Origin: an uncultured Bacilli bacterium
GTDB taxonomy: Bacteria > Bacillota_I > Bacilli_A > RF39 > UBA660
DNA length: 11,433 bases
Assembly (NCBI GenBank): GCA_905236935.1
Contig: CAJOQL010000108.1
Span: 1-11,433, forward strand
Direction: 5' to 3'
Positions 1 through 6,363 of the stretch are shown one piece after another. Position 1 is the first letter of the stretch, and every line of letters starts with the position of its first letter. Made by a program: the position numbers and the translations under genes. The notes beneath the pieces are model-generated. The model had not been told where the DNA came from. It saw only the letters and a list, made by a program, of their open reading frames with translations, and did not search any database.

Positions 1-81
1 AGTGAAAAAAAAGAGCACATGGCTCTTTACCTAGTAATTGGATTTATTATTATGATGATGTTAGATGTTGCTTTAGGGTAA
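1..81 (+). CDS. ZIP-family metal transporter, C-terminal 26 residues only (partial at left edge)
   Basis: The plus strand is open from the first base in frame 1 and stops at TAA 79-81, giving 26 residues. They are a short basic stretch (SEKKEH) followed by a hydrophobic helix ending in GFIIMMMLDVALG. As I recall them, bacterial ZIP-family divalent metal (zinc/iron) transporters end in a final membrane helix with a GFxxMMxLDVALG tail directly before the stop. This supports the last transmembrane segment of such a transporter, but the metal-binding helices IV and V lie outside the window. It is the only plus-strand gene seen and it converges on the minus-strand genes to its right. A plus-strand hairpin overlaps the stop codon, as expected for a real gene end. 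The family call rests on one short motif, so substrate and subfamily are open. Confidence 0.65.
   Translation, partial: SEKKEHMALYLVIGFIIMMMLDVALG
5..28 (-). terminator. Intrinsic terminator of the RluA-family/DUF1848 unit
   Basis: On the minus strand AAAGAGC (28-22) pairs with GCTCTTT (16-10) around a 5-base loop and runs into an uninterrupted T-run (complement of the A's at 5-12). It lies 78 bases past the stop of the minus-strand pseudouridine synthase. It sits inside the coding codons of the convergent plus-strand gene, so the two transcription units would overlap at their ends. Confidence 0.6.
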
Positions 82-97
82 CATCTTTTCTATTTTT
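63..97 (+). terminator. Intrinsic terminator of the plus-strand ZIP-like gene
   Basis: AGATGTT (63-69) pairs with AACATCT (80-86) around a 10-base loop, and is followed on the plus strand by an interrupted T-run to position 97. The stem overlaps the last codons and the stop of the ZIP-like gene. Read on the minus strand there is no T-run, so it should act only in the plus direction. Confidence 0.5.
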
Positions 98-105
98 AAT
101 ATCTA

Positions 106-747
106 TTAATTTAGAAACAATTTATTAAACTCTTTTGGCATAGGAATCGAAAGTACAATTGCTTCTTTATTAACTGGATGTATAAAATTTAAATAGTAAG
201 CATGTAAACACATCCGATTAATTGGATTTATCTTTGAACCATATTTTTTATCACCTATAATAGGATGATTAATATCTTGCATATGAACTCTTATTTGATT
301 TTTACGACCAGTTAAAATATTAATTTCAAGTAGTGTATATTTTTTATTAGATTTAACTATTTCATAAATAGTTTTAGCATATTTACCAGCTTTATCATTA
401 GTACTATAAGTCAAAAGAGTTTTAGTTTCTTTTAAATAAGATTCTACCATTCCACTTTCTTTAATTACGCCTTCAACTACAGCATAATACTTTCTTTCAA
501 CATGTTCCCAATTATTTTGCATTAAATATTTAACATTTTCATTCTTAGCAAAAACAACAAGCCCACTAGTATCTTTATCTAAACGATTTACAATAAAAAC
601 TTTTTGATTTTTCTTATGTAAATAATCATAAACCTCACTATAAAGATTTGGTTCATTTCCTTTATTGGTACTAATAGTTAACATTTTAGCTGGTTTATTT
701 ACAATAAGTAAAAATTTATCTTCATATACAATATTTAATTTTTTCAT
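106..747 (-). CDS. RluA-family RNA pseudouridine synthase, short form without S4 domain
   Basis: Isomerises specific uridines to pseudouridine in rRNA or tRNA in the cytoplasm. The 213-residue protein carries the RluA-family motif around the catalytic aspartate, NRLDKDTSGL, with Asp57 as nucleophile. It also has the early VNKPAKMLT stretch, the LLEINILTGRKNQIRVHM segment and a late HPIIGDKKYG, all in family order. There is no N-terminal S4 RNA-binding domain: the protein begins directly at the catalytic fold, so it is shorter than the roughly 300 residues of RluD and closer to RluA/YlyB-like short forms. The ATG at 747 follows an AAAGG ribosome site that lies in the last codons of the DUF1848 gene, whose stop is 3 bases upstream, so the two genes are probably co-transcribed and translationally coupled. 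The target uridine cannot be read from the sequence. Family assignment is secure, subfamily is not. Confidence 0.93.
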   Translation of the reverse strand: MKKLNIVYEDKFLLIVNKPAKMLTISTNKGNEPNLYSEVYDYLHKKNQKVFIVNRLDKDTSGLVVFAKNENVKYLMQNNWEHVERKYYAVVEGVIKESGMVESYLKETKTLLTYSTNDKAGKYAKTIYEIVKSNKKYTLLEINILTGRKNQIRVHMQDINHPIIGDKKYGSKINPINRMCLHAYYLNFIHPVNKEAIVLSIPMPKEFNKLFLN

Positions 748-750
748 ATT

Positions 751-1638
751 TTATCCTTTTCTTTCTTTAATTATATCATCTAAAGTAATTTCACTAGTTA
801 AAAGTGAAGATAATGGATTATGATTTTTTAAATTCTCTTCTACTTTATCCTCATCAAAATTAGCATAACAGTACTTACAAAAATGTTTACAAGAATTATA
901 AACTCCGATATCTACCATTTGAACACATTTACATTTATTTTCTTTCCGAGCAGTCCATTTTGGAAATTTCTTCCCTGTAAGTTTAAATGCTAGTTCTTTT
1001 GACATACACTCTCCATTAATAAAACTATATTCTGTTAAGTTTTCTTCTTCAAAACAAGTTTGAACTGTCATATTATGTTCTTTACTAATAGAAGAAAAAC
1101 TTATGCCAATTTCTTTTAATTCTTCCTTACTTAATTCATGATAATTAATTACTTTTAAATTCTTTTCAACATTTTTATAATAATCAATAAATGATACTAT
1201 TATTTTTTCTACATATCCATCTAATAACTTACACATTTTACTAAAAGCCTTTTTATGATAATCTATAGAATACTTATCACTTACAAAAATAGGATCATAC
1301 CTAACATAAGTATTTTCTTTCCCAATAATATTTGATATTTCTTTTATTCCTTCAATTATATTAGATTTATTTGGAACATTTGGTTCAATATCCTTTTTAT
1401 ATGGAGTTAGTGTGATATGAAATACAATTGGTTTATTAATATTTTTTAAATAAGGAATAATTGGTAAAGGATTTTTAGTACAAAATAAAATTAAATCAAC
1501 ATCCTTAAAATAAATTCTACTTATCATTTTAGGATAAAAAGGATTTCTAACATCTACAAATCCTTCCTTATATCTATTCATAAACCATTTAGTATAAAAA
1601 GCTACTATATCACATCTTCCACTTACATTTAAAATCAT
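751..1638 (-). CDS. DUF1848-family protein with C-terminal radical-SAM-like cysteine motif
   Basis: A 295-residue protein that I assign to DUF1848 on overall features: the start ILNVSGRCDIVAFYTKWFMNR, the core CTKNPLPIIPYL, the segment YVRYDPIF, and a Cys-rich C-terminus. The cysteines are C236 and C238 (KCKC) and then C250, C254 and C257 in SCKHFCKYCYAN, which is exactly the CX3CX2C spacing that binds the [4Fe-4S] cluster of radical SAM enzymes. In classical radical SAM proteins this motif is near the N-terminus; here it is some 38 residues from the C-terminus. A metal or Fe-S role is therefore likely, but the reaction and substrate are unknown to me. The ATG at 1638 is preceded by AAGGAAG. 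A TATAAT lies just upstream and a terminator of the preceding gene lies beyond that, so this gene should head a unit with the pseudouridine synthase. Confidence 0.85.
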   Translation of the reverse strand: MILNVSGRCDIVAFYTKWFMNRYKEGFVDVRNPFYPKMISRIYFKDVDLILFCTKNPLPIIPYLKNINKPIVFHITLTPYKKDIEPNVPNKSNIIEGIKEISNIIGKENTYVRYDPIFVSDKYSIDYHKKAFSKMCKLLDGYVEKIIVSFIDYYKNVEKNLKVINYHELSKEELKEIGISFSSISKEHNMTVQTCFEEENLTEYSFINGECMSKELAFKLTGKKFPKWTARKENKCKCVQMVDIGVYNSCKHFCKYCYANFDEDKVEENLKNHNPLSSLLTSEITLDDIIKERKG

Positions 1639-1658
1639 ATTAATCTTCCTTAAAAATT

Positions 1659-1687
1659 ATTATATACTAAAAAGAAGTTAATTGTTA
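1659..1687 (-). promoter_or_regulatory. Likely sigma-A-type promoter of the DUF1848 gene
   Basis: On the minus strand TATAAT lies at 1664-1659. A weak -35 (TAACAA, 1687-1682) is 17 bases upstream. The predicted start is some 15 bases before the ATG, leaving room for the AAGGAAG ribosome site. The -35 box overlaps the upstream terminator stem and is poor, so the call rests on the -10. Confidence 0.4.
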
Positions 1688-1700
1688 GTTAACTACTCTT
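1669..1700 (-). terminator. Intrinsic terminator after the CmpB-family gene
   Basis: On the minus strand AAGA-GT-AGTTAA pairs with TTAACT-TCTT around a 7-base loop, with the GT as a 2-base bulge. The second arm leads straight into TTTTT. It starts about 18 bases after the stop of the membrane-protein gene and separates it from the DUF1848 unit. Confidence 0.5.
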
Positions 1701-1717
1701 AATTTTTTATCTTAAGT

Positions 1718-2428
1718 CTAATTTTTTTCTTTTTTCAATTTTTTAATTTCATCATTTATTTTATTTTTTAAAGCTAATAATCTTTCTTTAGGACTTAACA
1801 TACTAGGAAATGCATCAACTAAACGTTTATATAAGCCACCTCTTTTTAAGAAAATTGCTTTAACTTTATTACTAATTTCCTCAGTAGAATCTTTTTCAAT
1901 ATTAGAAATAGTATTTCTTAATTTAAAAATAATATCAAATGATAAGATATTATCAATTAGTAAAATAATTAATAACATAAAAGCAATTACTTTTAAAATA
2001 ATAAATGGAATATTTGATAAAATATTTAAGAAAAAAGGATTAATTAAGTACATTACAGCACATCCTAAAATACCAAATGGAATCATAGTATTTAAAGATA
2101 TTCTTCCATTAATATTAAATTTATCATCTGAATAATCCCACCATCTTGTTTTAAATATTACCTCCATTATATAACTAGTAAAATATTCTAATATTGAACA
2201 AATGATAATTGCCATTAGGAATAATAAGATTGGATTAGATTTATATGGCTCTAATAAAAAGATTATTAAAAGAGCTCCTCCCCCATATATTGGGCATATT
2301 GGTCCAATTAAAAAACCCCTATTTATAAAACGATGCTTTTCATATAACATACATATTACTTCCATAATCCATCCGATGAAAGCATAAATTACAAATAATA
2401 AAAAATAAGTAATAATTGTCTCTAACAT
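1718..2428 (-). CDS. Putative ABC-transporter permease-like membrane protein (CmpB family)
   Basis: A 236-residue integral membrane protein matching what I recall of the ABC_trans_CmpB family. Key features in order are: helix 1 with FIGWIMEV (residues 17-24), the NRGFLIGPICPIYGGG stretch (36-51), a second helix, an EYFTSYIMEV helix (81-90), the WWDYS motif (96-100) with NGRIS (107-111), and two further helices up to about residue 170. The last 65 residues are hydrophilic and rich in Lys and Glu, so probably cytoplasmic. These proteins are often labelled ABC permeases, but there is no ATPase or binding-protein gene beside it and I know of no established function. The ATG at 2428 has a strong AAAGGGG ribosome site. 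It ends before its own terminator. Membrane topology is inferred from hydrophobic stretches only. Confidence 0.85.
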   Translation of the reverse strand: MLETIITYFLLFVIYAFIGWIMEVICMLYEKHRFINRGFLIGPICPIYGGGALLIIFLLEPYKSNPILLFLMAIIICSILEYFTSYIMEVIFKTRWWDYSDDKFNINGRISLNTMIPFGILGCAVMYLINPFFLNILSNIPFIILKVIAFMLLIILLIDNILSFDIIFKLRNTISNIEKDSTEEISNKVKAIFLKRGGLYKRLVDAFPSMLSPKERLLALKNKINDEIKKLKKEKN

Positions 2429-2445
2429 AAAATCCCCTTTCTGGA

Positions 2446-2637
2446 CTAATCTAAAATTAAGTCAATTTTATTGTTATTATATTCATCTAGAATTTTTTTA
2501 ATATTTTTTAAATCTTTTAGACTTAAGTAATCTTTATAATTATAACCCATATTGGTTAAATGTAAAACAGGAAATTTATCTCTAGTTCCTAATATATAAT
2601 GTTTACTTAATAAATAAATAAGAATCCAAGTCCCCAT
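2446..2637 (-). pseudogene. 63-codon frame resembling the end of a RecQ-type RQC domain; probable gene remnant
   Basis: The frame reads TWILIYLLSKHYI, then FPVLHLTNMGYNY, then a charged Lys/Asp-rich helix. The pattern Trp-hydrophobic helix-YI-x-FPVLxLTxxG resembles the winged-helix RQC domain of RecQ helicases, where a WxxLIxxLIxxGYL helix is followed by a beta-wing reading FPVLKLT. No helicase, zinc-binding or HRDC part is present. Upstream, in the same frame, an in-frame TGA lies inside the neighbouring gene. The ATG at 2637 lacks a ribosome site (the preceding bases are all A/T) and is only 17 bases after the previous stop. I therefore favour a decayed 3' remnant over a functional small protein. 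An alternative is a small hypothetical protein translated by coupling. The RecQ link is by eye and weak. Confidence 0.4.
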
Positions 2638-2654
2638 TTTTAAATAAATATTTA

Positions 2655-3092
2655 TTAATAATTTTCTTTTAAATATTGTTCAAGTTCTTTTTCATCATTA
2701 AATATATTATCAAATATATTATATAGTGAATCAGTAGCATCATACTCACCTATTGCAAAACACTTTTTATTCATACCATAAGCAATCCCTGCTTCAATAT
2801 GTCCTGATTTACCTGCAGGTAATACTAATAAGAAATTTTTAGATGCTTTTTCATTTTTTAAATCTTCATTAAAGACATTTAAAACTATAGGACTTTTTAG
2901 ACCTAAACTTTCAAACTCTTGTTGTTTTTCTTCTGTACTTTGATTAGCATTACCATAACTATTCATTGTTTCATCATTCTTTAAAAAGCAATAGTATGAA
3001 ACATTATATTTATCAAAAATATCACATATTTTCAATATTTCATCTTTATTTCTTGCACGTCCGGCAATAAAAAACTCATACTTATTTTCCAT
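2655..3092 (-). CDS. Nucleoside 2-deoxyribosyltransferase-like protein
   Basis: A 145-residue cytoplasmic protein. It begins with a beta-strand and FFIAGRARNKDE, the place of the YLAGP-type phosphate/ribose loop, and carries NFLLVLPAGKSGHIEAGIAYGMNKKCFAIGE late in the chain. There the HxExGxAYGMNK pattern matches the region around the catalytic glutamate in the nucleoside 2-deoxyribosyltransferase / DNA-salvage superfamily. Known members swap the base on 2'-deoxyribonucleosides or hydrolyse (deoxy)nucleotides. Family assignment is likely but the reaction is inferred; the protein could also be a signalling or defence-linked member of the same fold. The ATG at 3092 has a clear AGGAG site six bases upstream, and it lies within the tail of the RhuM remnant. 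Length is normal for the family. No partner genes for nucleoside salvage are nearby. Confidence 0.7.
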   Translation of the reverse strand: MENKYEFFIAGRARNKDEILKICDIFDKYNVSYYCFLKNDETMNSYGNANQSTEEKQQEFESLGLKSPIVLNVFNEDLKNEKASKNFLLVLPAGKSGHIEAGIAYGMNKKCFAIGEYDATDSLYNIFDNIFNDEKELEQYLKENY

Positions 3093-3253
3093 TTAATACT
3101 CCTTCTAAATATTTTTTATCAAAAATATTTCCTTTTATAAATCTATCATCATTAAAATTAAATCCTTTAAGAATATATTCTTTAATAAATTTATTATCCT
3201 AAGTTATAACCCTAATAATAATTTACTCTAAAACCAATTGATATAATCATATC
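3082..3253 (-). pseudogene. Degraded remnant of a RhuM-family (virulence RhuM-like) gene
   Basis: Two short open segments in different frames lie between the methyltransferase stop and the next gene. The first (3253-3215) reads DMIISIGFRVNYY and then stops at TAG 3214-3212. The second (3198-3082) reads KEYILKGFNFNDDRF, then FDKKYLEGVL, and stops at TAA 3084-3082. RhuM-family proteins contain, in this order, a (D/E)xIIS(V/I)GYRVNS block, an FRxWAT block, an EYIxKGFxLNDERL block and a YFDELL block. All but the FRxWAT block are recognisable here in order, with a deletion and frameshift between the halves. No start codon or ribosome site remains. Function of the intact family is not well established; members are frequent near restriction-modification genes and on genomic islands. 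I regard this as a dead gene and am fairly confident of the family because two independent blocks match. Confidence 0.7.
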
Positions 3254-4448
3254 ATTTACTACTATCATTACTAGTTAGTATTACTAAACATTCAATATGC
3301 TTAGTTCTTGGAAACATATTAAGAACATAAAACTCATTTATTTTATAATTATTTTTAATTATATTTAGGTCTCTAGCTAATGTTAATGGATTACAAGACA
3401 TATAAATTAGATTATTTGGTTTAATATTTAACACATTATTTAAAGTTTCTTTATTTAAACCACTTCTTGGTGGATCAATAATAATTGTATCAATATCATC
3501 TTTTATTTCCTTTATATTAGAAGAATCACCTAGCATATATAAATTATCTTGGTTATTAATTTTAGCATTTTTTATAGCATCCTTAACTGCTTCAGGAATT
3601 ATTTCAATTCCATAAAGTTTATCTTTATTTAAAGCCATACCTAAAGTACCAACTCCGCAGTATAAATCTACTACCTTCCCAAAACTATCTTTTTTTAAAA
3701 TATTAAATACTTCATTTAAAACATCTAAATTAATTTGAAAAAAAGAATTAATATTAACCTTAAATAAATAACCACCTATTCTCTCAATAAAGCAATTTTC
3801 TCCATAAATAAGTTTATCATTTACTATAATCCCAATTATTTTATGATTTTTAGTAAGACTATTTAAATCAATACTATATCTCTCATTAGTATTAATCTTA
3901 ATTAATAATTCATTATTATAGTTACATCTTATAATAATTTCACCATTAGATATATTAAATAAATCTTTATTTTTTATTAATTCATTAATACTTTCTTTAG
4001 CAAGTAAACAATTATCTATTTTTATAAAATTATGTGATGCGGCATTATAATATCCCCAAAAATTATCTTTAATTTTAAATTCTACTTTATTACGATAATT
4101 ATATTCTTTAGAACTAATAAATTTAGGGTTTATTTCTAAACTTGCATATCTTTTTAAAATATTTTTAATTATATCTAATTTAATTTTTTCTTCTTCTTTA
4201 ATATCTATATGTTGATAATTGCATCCACCACATTCTTTATAATGTGGACACTTACTTTTAATTCTTATATTCGATGGATCTATAATATTTATTAATTTTC
4301 CTTCTAAATAGTTCTTTTTTTCTTTAATTATTTCTGCTTCTATCATTTCATTAGGTAAGACATTTGGGATAAATATTACTTTATTATCTACTTTTGATAT
4401 ACCATTACCTTGATGGTCTATTGCATTAATTCTTAATTTTGTAGTCAT
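3252..4448 (-). CDS. rlmCD: RlmCD/TrmA-type RNA (uracil-5-)-methyltransferase
   Basis: Transfers a methyl group from S-adenosylmethionine to C5 of uridines, in Gram-positive relatives U747 and U1939 of 23S rRNA. The 398-residue protein has an N-terminal TRAM RNA-binding domain (about 1-58). An Fe-S cluster motif follows with C67, C73 and C76 (CPHYKECGGC) and C147 as the probable fourth ligand. The methyltransferase domain carries VDLYCGVGTLG (260-270), the IDPPRSGL motif (324-331), catalytic Cys352 in MSCNP and general base Glu386 in HIEC. All catalytic parts are present and the length is normal. The ATG at 4448 lies inside the preceding pseudouridine synthase gene (23-base overlap), with only a weak ribosome site (GAAGTG some distance upstream), so translation is probably coupled. 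It ends at TGA, followed by the RhuM debris. Specificity within RlmC/RlmD/RlmCD/TrmFO-independent m5U enzymes is inferred. Confidence 0.93.
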   Translation of the reverse strand: MTTKLRINAIDHQGNGISKVDNKVIFIPNVLPNEMIEAEIIKEKKNYLEGKLINIIDPSNIRIKSKCPHYKECGGCNYQHIDIKEEEKIKLDIIKNILKRYASLEINPKFISSKEYNYRNKVEFKIKDNFWGYYNAASHNFIKIDNCLLAKESINELIKNKDLFNISNGEIIIRCNYNNELLIKINTNERYSIDLNSLTKNHKIIGIIVNDKLIYGENCFIERIGGYLFKVNINSFFQINLDVLNEVFNILKKDSFGKVVDLYCGVGTLGMALNKDKLYGIEIIPEAVKDAIKNAKINNQDNLYMLGDSSNIKEIKDDIDTIIIDPPRSGLNKETLNNVLNIKPNNLIYMSCNPLTLARDLNIIKNNYKINEFYVLNMFPRTKHIECLVILTSNDSSK

Positions 4449-5145
4449 ATAATTTTTTCACTTCTTTTATTGTTAAAGGACGATATTCCCCACTTTTTAA
4501 ATTATCAGTAGTTAAAAAAGCATATTCTACTCTTGATAATTTATCTACTAAATAACCAAGATTTTTAAAAACATTCTTTACAATATGATTTCTTCCTTCA
4601 ATTATAGTAATTTCAATAATAGAATAATCTTTTTCTAAATCTGTCTTTTTGAGCTTAACTCTAGTTGGAACGCATTTAATTCCATCAACCATTACTCCAC
4701 TTTTTAATTTATGAATATCTTCTATATTTATAGCTTTATTTAATTTAGCAATATACTTTTTAGGAACATGATTAGAAGGATGAGAAAGTATATTAGTAAG
4801 TTCTCCATCATTAGTTAATATAATAAGACCAGTTGTATCATAATCTAATCTTCCAATAGGATAAATTCTTTTACTCGTATTAATTAAATCAGTTACTGTT
4901 GTACGATCATGTTCATCTTTAACTGATGAAATAACTTTTCTTGGTTTATTTAATAAATAATAAACTTTATCTTCTGTTCCAATATGAACACCATTAATTA
5001 CAATATCATCATTACCATTTACTTTAGTTCCTAAAGTAGTAACTTTTTCTCCATTAACATATACTTTACCACTTAAAATTAATTCTTCGGCTTTTCTTCT
5101 AGAAGTATATCCAGAAGTTGCTATTACTTTTTGTAATCTTTCCAT
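4426..5145 (-). CDS. rluB: RluB/RsuA-family pseudouridine synthase with S4 domain
   Basis: Makes a pseudouridine in large-subunit rRNA (RluB modifies U2605-equivalent). The 239-residue protein opens with an S4 RNA-binding domain (1-45; SRRKAEELILSGKVYVNG). The RsuA-type catalytic core follows, with GRLDYDTTGLIILTNDGEL (98-116), in which Asp101 is the nucleophile, then a later EGRNHIVKNVF motif where most relatives have EGRNRQVRRMF. Having S4 and the GRLDxxTxGL form separates it from the RluA-type enzyme at the left end of the window. The gene follows spmB, the order known in Bacillus subtilis, where rluB (ypuL) lies directly after dacB-spmA-spmB. That supports RluB rather than RsuA or RluE. 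The ATG at 5145 has a GGTGTGAT-type ribosome site. The 3' end overlaps rlmCD. A weak hairpin and a possible promoter precede it, so it may be expressed independently of the spore genes. Confidence 0.92.
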   Translation of the reverse strand: MERLQKVIATSGYTSRRKAEELILSGKVYVNGEKVTTLGTKVNGNDDIVINGVHIGTEDKVYYLLNKPRKVISSVKDEHDRTTVTDLINTSKRIYPIGRLDYDTTGLIILTNDGELTNILSHPSNHVPKKYIAKLNKAINIEDIHKLKSGVMVDGIKCVPTRVKLKKTDLEKDYSIIEITIIEGRNHIVKNVFKNLGYLVDKLSRVEYAFLTTDNLKSGEYRPLTIKEVKKLYDYKIKN

Positions 5146-5169
5146 AAAACATCACACCATTTCTATAAG

Positions 5170-5178
5170 ATTTTAACA
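5170..5178 (-). promoter_or_regulatory. Possible extended -10 promoter upstream of rluB
   Basis: On the minus strand TGTTAAAAT gives TG-N-TAAAAT, an extended -10 element one base off consensus. A start about 7 bases on would leave a leader of around 18 bases with the ribosome site. No good -35 is present at 17 bases, and in such AT-rich DNA chance matches are common. Confidence 0.3.
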
Positions 5179-5221
5179 TATTTTAAATAATAAATATATC
5201 CTCTTCTAATTATTATCAGCC

Positions 5222-5246
5222 AAAAAACTAGGAATTTTTAATCCTA
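5222..5246 (-). terminator. Weak hairpin with T-run after spmB
   Basis: On the minus strand TAGGA (5246-5242) pairs with TCCTA (5233-5229) around an 8-base loop and is followed by G then six T's. The stem is only 5 bp, so termination would be partial. Its place, 22 bases past the spmB stop and before rluB, suits a boundary between spore genes and rRNA-modification genes. Confidence 0.35.
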
Positions 5247-5267
5247 TTATTAATAATGAATCTAATA

Positions 5268-5792
5268 TTAATTTCCAAAAAAGATAGATACTAAAATAAA
5301 TGAAGCAACTATTCCACAAAAATCAGCAAATAAACCAACTGGAAGTGCATATCTACTTTTAGTTATACCAATACTTCCAAAATAAAGAGCAATAACATAA
5401 AAAGTAGTATCTGATGATCCTTGAATAGTACTTGCTAATAGTCCCATAATACTATCTGGTCCATAAGTATTAAATATTTGTGTCATTAAAACTAAAGTAC
5501 TATTTCCAGATATACTTCTTAAAAAGCACATAGGAATAATATCACTTGTTATATTATACTTAGCAAGATAACTACTTAAAAAATCAAAAGCATCATTAAT
5601 AAAATTACTTTTAACTAAAATATTTACAGCAAAAACCATTGCAAATAAATTAGGTAATATTCTAAAAGTAGTTATGGCTCCTTCTTTTGCTCCCTCTAAA
5701 AATTCATCATAAATATTAACTTTCTTTTTAAAACCATAAAGAATAATAAAAAGCACAATTATAGGTAGTACTAATAAACTAAAATTTCCCAT
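5268..5792 (-). CDS. spmB: Spore maturation protein B (SpmB)
   Basis: An integral membrane protein of the nucleoside-recognition (Gate) domain family, 174 residues, close to the length in Bacillus. It has four or five hydrophobic segments. The family signatures are EGAKEGAITTFRILPNL (32-48), LRSISGNSTLVLM (90-102) and the strongly conserved GSSDTTFYVIALYFGSIGI (125-143). In B. subtilis SpmA and SpmB are needed for full dehydration of the spore core; the molecular mechanism is not established. The ATG at 5792 has a clear AAGGAG site lying inside spmA and the two frames overlap by 14 bases, so the pair is translationally coupled. This is the last gene of the dacB-spmA-spmB block. No odd residues or truncation seen. 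The family name is secure; a role in spores of this organism is inferred from the homologues. Confidence 0.93.
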   Translation of the reverse strand: MGNFSLLVLPIIVLFIILYGFKKKVNIYDEFLEGAKEGAITTFRILPNLFAMVFAVNILVKSNFINDAFDFLSSYLAKYNITSDIIPMCFLRSISGNSTLVLMTQIFNTYGPDSIMGLLASTIQGSSDTTFYVIALYFGSIGITKSRYALPVGLFADFCGIVASFILVSIFFGN

Positions 5793-6363
5793 TTCTTCTC
5801 CTTATTAAATAATCCATTGTAAGACCACCAATAGTAGAAATAGTTGTTGCTAAAATGCACGTTGGAATAATCATAGTAGGATTAACACTACCTGCTGATA
5901 ATCTTAAAGATATTATTGTCGTAGGAATAATTGTTACTCCACTTGTATTTAAAACAAGAAAGGTTATCATAGCCTCAGTAGCTTTATTTTTCTCATTATT
6001 TAGTTCTTCTAATTTTTCCATAGCTTTTAAACCAAAAGGAGTTGCTGCTGAACCAAGCCCTGCCATATTAATTGCAATATTACTAGCAATATATCCTAAA
6101 GCTTCGTGATCTTTTGGAATACTTGGAAAAAGGCGGGATAAAATTGGAGTCATTAAATGGGCTATTTTATTAATTAAACCCGACTTTTCAGCAATTTGCA
6201 TAAGTCCCATCCATATTACTAATAATGGCATAATATTTAATAAAAGTTCTAATGCTGATGAACCACTATCTAATATTTCATAATTAATATTTGCAATATT
6301 ACCATTAAAATAACTATAAATAATTCCTATTAGAATAAATAATCCCCATATAATATTTACCAT
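5779..6363 (-). CDS. spmA: Spore maturation protein A (SpmA)
   Basis: Membrane protein of 194 residues, near the 196 of B. subtilis SpmA, with the nucleoside-recognition (Gate) domain. It starts with a hydrophobic helix (2-19). A LLNIMPLLVIWMGLMQIAEKSG segment follows, written here as residues 41-62, then the family hallmark NMAGLGSAATPFGLKAMEKL (99-118), and a later LNTSGVTIIPTTIISLR (128-144). It acts with SpmB in spore-core dehydration in known spore formers. The ATG at 6363 lies within the last codons of the dacB-like gene (7-base overlap), with an A/G-rich AAAGAAAG region upstream but no strong ribosome site, so coupled translation is likely. The C-terminus is basic (RRRNGK), consistent with a cytoplasmic end. 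The family assignment is well supported by motif and by the neighbouring spmB. Confidence 0.93.
   Translation of the reverse strand: MVNIIWGLFILIGIIYSYFNGNIANINYEILDSGSSALELLLNIMPLLVIWMGLMQIAEKSGLINKIAHLMTPILSRLFPSIPKDHEALGYIASNIAINMAGLGSAATPFGLKAMEKLEELNNEKNKATEAMITFLVLNTSGVTIIPTTIISLRLSAGSVNPTMIIPTCILATTISTIGGLTMDYLIRRRNGKF

Noticed and set aside
2202..2387. Plus-strand 61-codon open frame
   Set aside because: It is antisense to the conserved membrane motifs of the CmpB-family gene, lacks a ribosome site and has no recognisable protein pattern.
3169..3182. 14-bp perfect palindrome AAGAATATATTCTT
   Set aside because: It lies within the codons of the RhuM remnant, in A/T-only context, with no promoter beside it; chance is the simplest explanation.
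3239..3254. Hairpin TGATAT-GATT-ATATCA at the rlmCD stop as a terminator
   Set aside because: The stem is A/T-rich and has no proper T-run after it, and the same bases encode the DMIIS block of the RhuM remnant.
5855..6109. Plus-strand 84-codon hydrophobic open frame
   Set aside because: It is the complement of spmA; its hydrophobic look follows from the codons of the opposite strand.
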